Origin: Myxococcales bacterium
Lineage (GTDB): Bacteria; Myxococcota_A; Polyangia; Haliangiales; Haliangiaceae
DNA length: 64,000 bases
Assembly (NCBI GenBank): GCA_016706545.1
Contig: JADJJK010000009.1
Span: forward strand, 169,193 to 233,192
Reading direction: 5' to 3'
Shown here: positions 58,381 to 64,000 of the stretch, piece after piece
Layout: the number at the start of each line of letters is the position of its first letter
Numbering within the stretch: the first letter of the stretch is position 1
Made by a program: the position numbers and the translations under genes
The notes under the pieces: generated by a model
Told to the model about the DNA's origin: nothing
Database searches by the model: none
The model's input: the letters and a program-made list of their open reading frames with translations, nothing else

Positions 58381-58537
58381 CCCTGGAGTTCATTCGAGTT
58401 GAAGGCTGATCTGGTTCGGTTTGCGAGCTATGGCGGCGCGGCGGACCCTGATTCTGGGTGTTTTGGGGCCCGCGCTCCGAGGTAGTTCGTAACCCTGGCG
58501 AGGTGGCGGTCAACTCGAATGACCCCTGGGGTCAAGG
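58375..58537. mobile_element. 163-bp foldback (MITE-like) element with 28-bp inverted ends
   Basis: The first 28 bases (58375-58402) match the reverse complement of the last 28 (58510-58537) at 24 positions, with 13 perfect inner base pairs (58390-58402 and 58510-58522). The inner 107 bp contain no gene and are less GC-rich. The left end contains the stop codon of the FecR-like gene. No target duplication is clear. An alternative reading is two MerR-type operator-like arms, since the ends begin TTGACC and contain a short dyad. The next 208 bp hold no feature that I can see. Confidence 0.5.
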
Positions 58538-58745
58538 GCGGGCGCGTCGCTGAGCATGCCGCGGGCGTGTCGCTGGGCATGCCGCGGCGCCTGGCGCAAG
58601 CGGGCCGTGGGGCGCGCGGATCGACGCTGCTTGGAGCCTGCGTGTGTCCGCTCTTTGCGCAGCCGCGACGCATGCAGCCCCTCGCTACCCCAGCGCGCAC
58701 CCCCAGGTACCTGGCGCTGACGTCGGAGCTGCGTACTGTGCCTGC

Positions 58746-59228
58746 ATGGAAACGCCGTCGTGGTTGCCGCTCGTGCTGGTCGTTCACCCGCAGCTTCGTG
58801 TCGCGCACGGGTACGCAGAGGCGCTGGCCGCGCGGGGCTTTCGCACGATCGCCAGCGACGACCTGCGCGCCGCGCGTGAGCATGATGGGTTTCACGGCGT
58901 GGTGCTGTGCGGCGCCGTGCATTGGTGGGTGGATCTCGAGGACGACCGGCCCATGCCGCCGACCGTCCTGGTGGGCGGCGACGCGGTGGGGCTGGTGCGG
59001 GCGGCGGGTGTCACGCGCCGCCCAGAGAACGCCAGCGTCGAGCACATCGCGCTGGCCCTGCACTCGCTCCTGCGGCTGTCTCGTCACAGCCGCGGCCGTG
59101 GGACCATGCCGATGCGCGCCTCGGCGTCGTGCGCGGTCAAGGTGGGCCGCTGGATGACCGTGCCGCGCTTCGCCGCGCTGGCCGAAGAGGTGAAGTGCAA
59201 CGTCGATCTCCGCCCCACCGCGCACTGA
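58746..59228 (+). CDS. Hypothetical protein with receiver-like N-terminus
   Basis: A 160-residue protein. It starts with an alternating strand/helix pattern (LVLVVHPQLRVAHGYAEALAARG, GFHGVVLCGAVHWW, PTVLVGGDAVGLVRAAGV) resembling a degenerate response-regulator receiver, but the phospho-acceptor Asp is not conserved. The C-terminal third is short and basic. No family is recognised. A 9-bp repeat includes its stop codon. Confidence 0.55.
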   Translation: METPSWLPLVLVVHPQLRVAHGYAEALAARGFRTIASDDLRAAREHDGFHGVVLCGAVHWWVDLEDDRPMPPTVLVGGDAVGLVRAAGVTRRPENASVEHIALALHSLLRLSRHSRGRGTMPMRASASCAVKVGRWMTVPRFAALAEEVKCNVDLRPTAH

Positions 59229-59247
59229 GCGCACTGAACGCACTGAA
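59221..59247. repeat. 9-bp tandem repeat containing the stop codon
   Basis: CGCACTGAG (59221-59229) is followed by CGCACTGAA twice (59230-59238, 59239-59247). The first TGA is the gene stop at 59226-59228, and the repeat places two more TGA codons in frame behind it. Confidence 0.9.
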
Positions 59248-59272
59248 GGGGCAGGGGACCGGCGCAGGCGGC

Positions 59273-59308
59273 CTCGAGCCTGGCCTCGAGCCTGGCTTTG
59301 AGCCTGGC
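59273..59308. repeat. 12-bp tandem repeat abutting the next gene's stop
   Basis: CTCGAGCCTGGC at 59273-59284 and 59285-59296, and TTTGAGCCTGGC at 59297-59308. The following CTCA contains the minus-strand stop of the membrane protein gene at 59310-59312. Confidence 0.9.
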
Positions 59309-59309
59309 C

Positions 59310-60458
59310 TCAGGCGAGCTTGGCCGGCAACAGATCGCGGCGGATCGCGCGCACCAGGATCCACGCAAACAGCACGGCCAGGACCAGGAGCGCCAGCGAG
59401 ATGGGCCGGACGTACCAGTACGTGGCCGGCGCCTCGCTGGTGACCAGCGCGAAGGCTTCGGCAGGGACGCCGCGCACCACCAGCGCCCCCACCAGATCTA
59501 CCTGCACGTCGGTGAGCGAGACCTCGCCGATGAGCAGTCGGTCAGCGGGAGAGGTCCGGAGCTTGCCCCAGGTGCCGCGCAGGCTGCGCAGCACGGGCTC
59601 GACGCGCGCCGCCCACAGGCCCGCCTTCTCCAGCTTGTCGGCTACCTCGGAGGCTGACATCGCCACCGCGAAGCGCGCGGTCTCCGCTGCGTGCTGCGCG
59701 GGCGCAGTGTCCGCGGAGGACAAGATGCCCGCTTGCGTCAGCTTGTCGGCCCAGACGCGCGCGTCTGGCTGCCGCTCGTTGAAGGAGGTGATGACCGTGC
59801 TGGCGTCCAGATCGACGACGTCCACGGTCACCTCGTCGCTGTCGCGCAAGGTCACCTGATCGCCGGACACCGTGCGCAAGGTGCCGGTGGCGAACGCGGC
59901 GCGAATGGCCGAAGGCGGCGCGAACACCGGACGGGGATGCCGCGCCAGGTGCGCAGCCACGTCCGCCGCGAACGGCAGATCGACGAGGCGGCGCAGCCGG
60001 CCTTGGTAGAGCGGTTGCTCGGTCACCGGCGCCAAACTATCGCCGGAGAGCACCAGCCACAGGCGGTCGCCGGTGCCTCGGGCGGGCACCACGCGCAGGC
60101 CCAGGTCGCCCCAGTTCGTGGAGGCGCGCACGGCGTGCGCCATCATCGGCTCGGCCGGGATGGCGACGAGCTGCTCGGTGTCGATCTTGCCGCTGAGCAC
60201 GTCGCCGATGTCGACCGCGCGCGGGCTGGCCGCGCTGGCGCCAAAGCGGCGGTCCGGGCCAAGCCGGAACCAGAACAGCACACACAGAAAGAGGATGCCG
60301 GCGGCGGTGACCATGCCCACCTTGGGACGCGGCCGGCGCAGCTTCACCAGGTCCGGATCGATTTCGTCCTTGGCGACGGGCGCCCCGGCCGCGCGCGGGG
60401 TGGAGGAGGCCGCTGCCGCAGGCGCGGCGTCTGGCTTGGAGGAGAGCTGCTCGGCCAT
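59310..60458 (-). CDS. Membrane-anchored protein of unknown function, two TM segments
   Basis: A 382-residue protein from ATG 60458; ATG 60473 would add five residues. A basic cytoplasmic N-terminus leads to one helix (about 48-65, VGMVTAAGILFLCVLFWF), a large extracytoplasmic domain (about 70-345), and a second helix near the end (ISLALLVLAVLFAWILVRAI). The domain has repeated strand patterns such as GDRLWLVLSGDSLA and GTLRTVSGDQVTLRDSDEVTVDVVDLD. No known family. Divergent from the flippase-like gene at 60703. Confidence 0.7.
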   Translation of the reverse strand: MAEQLSSKPDAAPAAAASSTPRAAGAPVAKDEIDPDLVKLRRPRPKVGMVTAAGILFLCVLFWFRLGPDRRFGASAASPRAVDIGDVLSGKIDTEQLVAIPAEPMMAHAVRASTNWGDLGLRVVPARGTGDRLWLVLSGDSLAPVTEQPLYQGRLRRLVDLPFAADVAAHLARHPRPVFAPPSAIRAAFATGTLRTVSGDQVTLRDSDEVTVDVVDLDASTVITSFNERQPDARVWADKLTQAGILSSADTAPAQHAAETARFAVAMSASEVADKLEKAGLWAARVEPVLRSLRGTWGKLRTSPADRLLIGEVSLTDVQVDLVGALVVRGVPAEAFALVTSEAPATYWYVRPISLALLVLAVLFAWILVRAIRRDLLPAKLA

Positions 60459-60702
60459 GGAGATCGCTGGCATCTTAGCAGGTGATGCCGCGGCGCGGCC
60501 GCCAGGGGGTGGGTTGTTCGCCGCAGGGCAGCGGACCCGGTGAGATGGCCAGCGGGGCTTGCAGGGTTCTGCCGCGCCGAGAGCGAAGCGAGCGCATCGA
60601 GCGGTGGACACCGCCGTCGCGGACGTGGTTCCAGAAATGTCGGGAGCCGCGGCCTTGGGGCTGTCGCCCCGCATCCCCGCCCGGCGTGGTACGTCTCACC
60701 TG

Positions 60703-61764
60703 GTGAGCCAGGAGCCAAGCGCGCCACCGAGCCCGGCGCCCGAGGATGGAGAAGATCCACAGTGGGCGCGATGGCTGTCCTTGCTCATCGGCGCCATCGC
60801 GCTCATCGCGCTGGTAGCCACCCTGTACTCGGTGGGCGTCTCGACGATCTGGTCACAGCTCCGCATCATCGGCTGGTGGTTTGTGCCCATCGTCCTGCTC
60901 GAGGTGGGCAGCGCGTTCGCCGACGCCGCGGTGATCCACGGCTTCCTCGGCGTCGGCGGCCGCCGCTCGGGCTTCTTCAACGTGCTCAAGGCGCAGGTCA
61001 CCGGCCGCGCGATCAACCTGGTGACCCCCATGGCCTCGGTCGGCGAGGCCACCAAGGTCAGCATGCTGGCGCACCACACGCCAAGCCGGCGCGCGGTGGC
61101 GGCGGTGGTGCGCTTCAACTTGTCATATATCGGCCTGAACCTGGCCACGGTGGTGATCGGCGCGCCCATCTGCGCGCTGGTCTTGCCCGTCCCCGGCTGG
61201 CTCGAGCGCATGTTGTGGATCGGCTCCGCGGTCGCCGTGGTGGTGGTCGTCGGCGTGAGCTTGCTGCTCCGCGCTGGCCTGCTGGGGACGCTGATGCGCG
61301 CCCTGCGAGGGCTGCGCATCCTGGGCGCGGAGCGCGCCAAGAGCCTGCGCCAGCGCCTCGCGGACATCGATCGCTCGCTGCGCGGCGACCGCGGCCTGCG
61401 CTCGTGGACCCCGGGCCTGTGGGCGCTGGTGTCCAAGGTGCTTGGCTGGGCCATCATCTGGATCGTCATGGACGCCAACGGCCAGCCGCCGAGCGTTGGC
61501 GTGATGGCCACCTTGGCCAGCGCAGGCACCCTGGTCTCCATCGCGTCCAACGTGGCGCCGATGGGCATCGGCATCAACGAGGCCGGGATCGCCGCGCTCA
61601 TGGCCGCGCTCGGCGAAGATCCAAGCCTGGGCGTCACCACCGTGCTGGCGCGCCGCGTGATCCAGCTCGTCTACGCCGCGGTGGGCCTGACCCTGCTGGC
61701 CACCACCGAGGTGGTGCCGCAAAAGAAACAGCGCCGCAGCAAGGGCAAGCCCGCACGTCGGTAG
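60703..61764 (+). CDS. YbhN/LPG-synthase-TM family polytopic membrane protein
   Basis: A 353-residue protein from GTG 60703. About eight membrane segments match the UPF0104/LPG-synthase transmembrane family: LEVGSAFADAAVIHGFLGVGGRRSGFFNVLKAQVTGRAINLVTPMASVGEATKVSML is the conserved block (about 65-125), where family members have the lipid-handling core. SNVAPMGIGINEAG lies near the end (about 280-295). Homologues flip or modify phospholipids or polyprenyl lipids. No soluble catalytic domain is present, so it is not a full MprF. Confidence 0.85.
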   Translation: MSQEPSAPPSPAPEDGEDPQWARWLSLLIGAIALIALVATLYSVGVSTIWSQLRIIGWWFVPIVLLEVGSAFADAAVIHGFLGVGGRRSGFFNVLKAQVTGRAINLVTPMASVGEATKVSMLAHHTPSRRAVAAVVRFNLSYIGLNLATVVIGAPICALVLPVPGWLERMLWIGSAVAVVVVVGVSLLLRAGLLGTLMRALRGLRILGAERAKSLRQRLADIDRSLRGDRGLRSWTPGLWALVSKVLGWAIIWIVMDANGQPPSVGVMATLASAGTLVSIASNVAPMGIGINEAGIAALMAALGEDPSLGVTTVLARRVIQLVYAAVGLTLLATTEVVPQKKQRRSKGKPARR

Positions 61765-61820
61765 TCCCCGGCGGGGGCCGCCAGCCGCGCGTAGCCGCGT
61801 TAGTCGGCGCTCAGTCGCCG

Positions 61821-62726
61821 TTAGTTGTCGACGGTGAACGCCAGCAGGTACTCGATGTCCACGCCCGCGCCCCAGGCGGACAAGCAAATGCCATCGTCCA
61901 CCGTGAACGAGGCGGTGCGCGTCCAGGTCTGGGCCCCCGCGCGGCAGGAGACGGTAGTGCCGGCGAGCGTCGCCGAATACACCGCGGACTTGTCCACCGC
62001 GAGCGTGGTGGTGCCGTTCGCCTCATTGCTGAAGCCCGTGCCGCCGAAGCGGGGCCGCGTCGAAGAAGGTGCCGGGGGCCGGCGTCATGCATTTCGCCGC
62101 AGCCAAGGCCGCTGCCAAACGCATTACCGCCGGTGGATCGGCTGAAGTTGCCCATCACCGCGAACCCGCGAAACTGGTACGTGGAGGACAGCGCCGTGTA
62201 CTTCACCTTGGTGACCAGGGTGGCGTCGCGCAGCCCCAGATCGTTTCTCCAGGCCAGCGCCAGGTTCGTGGTCACGGTGTTGCGCAAGGCGCCGCCGCTG
62301 ACCGCGAAGTTCTGATCTCCGGCCGCGCCCCAGCCGGCGAAGTCGGCGGCGCTGCTATAGCCGAGGAAGAGCGAGATCCGGTCTTTGCTGACGGTGGGGC
62401 GCGGGTCGCAGGCATCTCCCGACGGGGTCCGCGGCCTGACCAGCGCCGGTCTCGCCCACGTTCTCCTGGCCAGCGTTGGCCAGGTGCGGGCAGTTGTCAC
62501 AGACGTCGCCCACTCGGTCGCCGTCCTCGTCGTACTGCGCGGCATTCGGTGCCGCCGGGCAGTTGTCCACGTTGTCCTTGAGCCCGTCGCCGTCCTTGTC
62601 GCCTGGGCCGGGGATCACGGCTGGCGCATCCGGACTCGCGCCGCCCGGCGCCGCATCCAAGGGCACCTGGGGCCGCGGAAAGTCACAAGCACCCAGCAAG
62701 CACAACCACACGCCCACGCTTCGCAT
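61821..62726 (-). pseudogene. Chimeric, frameshifted copy of the type-3-repeat lipoprotein
   Basis: Starts MRSVGVWLCLLGACDFPRPQ, identical to the start of the Gly-rich gene at 63914, and then continues as the type-3-repeat lipoprotein of 48398-49327 (DKDGDGLKDNVDNCP onwards). Compared with that intact copy, it has one extra G in GTCGGGAGATGCC (about 62425), a 2-bp loss after GAAATGCATGACGCC (about 62078) and a 1-bp gain soon after (about 62055). The end (EYLLAFTVDN, TAA at 61821-61823) is recognisable. The DNA is so close to the intact copy that the duplication is recent. As written it cannot make the whole protein. Confidence 0.85.
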
Positions 62727-62762
62727 GCGGCGATGATATGCCAGAACCGCCGAGCGGGAGGA
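62643..62762. repeat. 120-bp direct repeat, copy A
   Basis: Matches 63831-63950 with one difference (CACAAGC against CACATGC). It covers the promoter-proximal 36 bp, the start codon and the first 28 codons of the chimeric pseudogene. Confidence 0.95.
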
Positions 62763-62801
62763 GAAGCGCCGCGTTGCCGCGCGGCGCCCTGCTGCGCGCC
62801 G

Positions 62802-63914
62802 CTACAGCAACGGCAGCGCGGCCGGCGGCATGGTCGTGCCCGCGGTCGCGAGGCCGCGGACCTTGATGAAGCCGGTGGCGCCGCCGCCGCCGCCGCCGCC
62901 GCGCCGGTGTCATTGTTGCCGCCGTTGCCCGTGGCGGTGGTGCCGCCTTGACCGCCTGCGCCGCCGGGGCCACCGGGGCCGCCGCCGGAGCCGCCGGCCG
63001 CCGGGGACGTGGTTGTCGCCTCGTCGCCGAAGTCGCCGGGGTCATCGATGTCACCGCCCTGGCCGCCGCCGGCGCCGGTGGCGAAGCAGAACCGGCGAAC
63101 GAAGGTGCCGGCGGTGGTCTCGAGGACGATCGAGCCGCCGCTGCCGCCGCCGCCGCCGCCACCCTCGAGGCCGCCGCCGGTGCCGCCGGCGCCGACCGCG
63201 CGGACGCTGCCGCCCGCCGCGACGTTTATGGTGTTGCCGCGCAGATAAACGGCGCCGCCGCCGCGGCCCGCCGCGCCGCCGCCGGCCCCCTCCGCCGGCC
63301 CCCGGCGCAGCCGCCAGCAGGGTGGCGGCGAACGTGGTGGCCAGGCCCGGGGCGCCGCCAGCGGCGTTGCCTGCACCTCCGGTCTGGTCGGTGTCGCCGA
63401 CACCGCCGCTGCCGCCCAAGTCGGCCATGGAGCCGCCTGCGCCGCCGCCGGAGCCGCCGGTGTCGGCCCCCGGCAGGGTCGGCGCGTCGCAGGTCCGGCT
63501 GCCGGCGCCGGGCTCCGCGGGCAAGGTTCGGCGGGAGGAGACGTCGAGCGTGCCCAGGATGGTGATGGTGTCCTTGACGTAGATGGCCAGCGGGCGCTGG
63601 CCCCAGGCGCGCAGGGTGACCCCGGCGGCGATGGAGAAGTCCTGCAGATACAGGATGCACAGGGCAGCGCCGCCGCTCGTTGGCATGACGTTGAGGCACT
63701 CGGGGCTGGTGTCGGTGGGCAGCACCGTGTTGGTGGTGATGTCGAGGCTCTTGGTGGGCGGTCCGCTGGGGCAGAACGAGACGAACCCAGCGGCGCAGAA
63801 CGACGCATCCTGACTCGCGTCGCCCGTATCGCCCGGCGCCGCATCCAAGGGCACCTGGGGCCGCGGAAAGTCACATGCACCCAGCAAGCACAACCACACG
63901 CCCACGCTTCGCAT
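62802..63914 (-). pseudogene. Gly-rich secreted lipoprotein gene with two frameshifts
   Basis: From ATG 63914 the protein starts MRSVGVWLCLLGACDF (lipobox LLGAC). After a conserved region (AAGFVSFCPSGPPTKSLDIT; ILYLQDFSIAAGVTLRAWGQRPLAIYVKDTITILGTLDV, given here at about 50-140) it becomes Gly-rich. The frame shifts in a G-run at about 63290, continues with GGGAVYLRGNTINVAAGGSVRAV, and shifts again inside a GGC/GCC run at about 62885-62900, ending GFIKVRGLATAGTTMPPAAL with stop TAG at 62802-62804. A single long Gly-rich surface protein is clearly intended. The shifts lie in simple repeats, so they may be phase-variable tracts or sequencing errors rather than decay. Confidence 0.75.
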
Positions 63915-63950
63915 GCGGCGATGATATGCCAGAACCGCCGAGCGGGAGGA
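63831..63950. repeat. 120-bp direct repeat, copy B
   Basis: Partner of 62643-62762, exactly 1188 bp apart. Here it forms the 5' end of the Gly-rich lipoprotein gene. The last 50 bp of the window after it hold no recognisable feature. Confidence 0.95.
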
Positions 63951-64000
63951 AGAAGAGCAGCGCCGCCCACCACTGTGCGTGACCCGACTACCGCGCACGA

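Overview
The window is high-GC DNA (about 70 % G+C by eye) with long coding stretches and strong G/C bias at third codon positions. It is packed with eukaryote-like Ser/Thr kinases, FHA proteins, sigma-54 activators, Cys- or Gly-rich lipoproteins and calcium-type DxDxDG repeat lipoproteins. This gene content points to a myxobacterium-like member of the Myxococcota; the assignment rests on content only. I saw no rRNA, tRNA, CRISPR array or intact insertion sequence.

Layout. 0-10.9 kb: a sigma-54 response regulator (frameshifted), a GT-C-type membrane protein, a repeat lipoprotein, an FHA / Ser-Thr kinase / TPR operon on the minus strand, a Cys-rich lipoprotein, and a DGPF protein with its ECF42-type sigma factor. 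10.9-15.8 kb: a minus-strand pair of a kinase with a beta-propeller-like C-terminus and an FHA sigma-54 activator. 15.9-20.1 kb: an unusual module in which two paralogous helical proteins of unknown function flank an ABC-ATPase/dual-specificity-phosphatase fusion and a Roadblock/LC7-like protein; the second paralogue carries an in-frame amber stop. An AT-rich island of about 0.4 kb follows. 20.8-24.8 kb: a zinc-ribbon kinase, a PspB-like/kinase fusion and a DUF938 methyltransferase. 24.8-26.9 kb: a Septu-type (PtuA/PtuB) defence pair whose ATPase gene is frameshifted.

26.9-45 kb: assorted genes, including a C_GCxxG_C_C-like protein, FG-GAP lipoprotein, Dcp peptidase, FIST sensor with hybrid histidine kinase, two SPFH proteins, an immunity-like protein, an Lgt-family protein, a FrnE-type oxidoreductase and two small genes, one behind a near-consensus sigma-54 promoter. 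45-52 kb: ComEA-like protein, aroE-xseA and a secreted isoamylase. 52-61.8 kb: secreted amylase, PhoD-like phosphatase, an ECF sigma/FecR-type operon, a foldback element and two membrane proteins. 61.8-64 kb: a chimeric pseudogene and a Gly-rich lipoprotein gene that share a 120-bp 5' segment.

Two themes run through the window. One is phosphorylation signalling: four Ser/Thr kinases, two FHA proteins, a dual-specificity phosphatase, a hybrid histidine kinase, two sigma-54 activators and two ECF sigma factors. The other is short tandem repeats of 9-12 bp between genes; several abut or include stop codons. Five genes carry frameshifts or stops, some at G-runs, so either gene decay or residual sequencing error should be considered.
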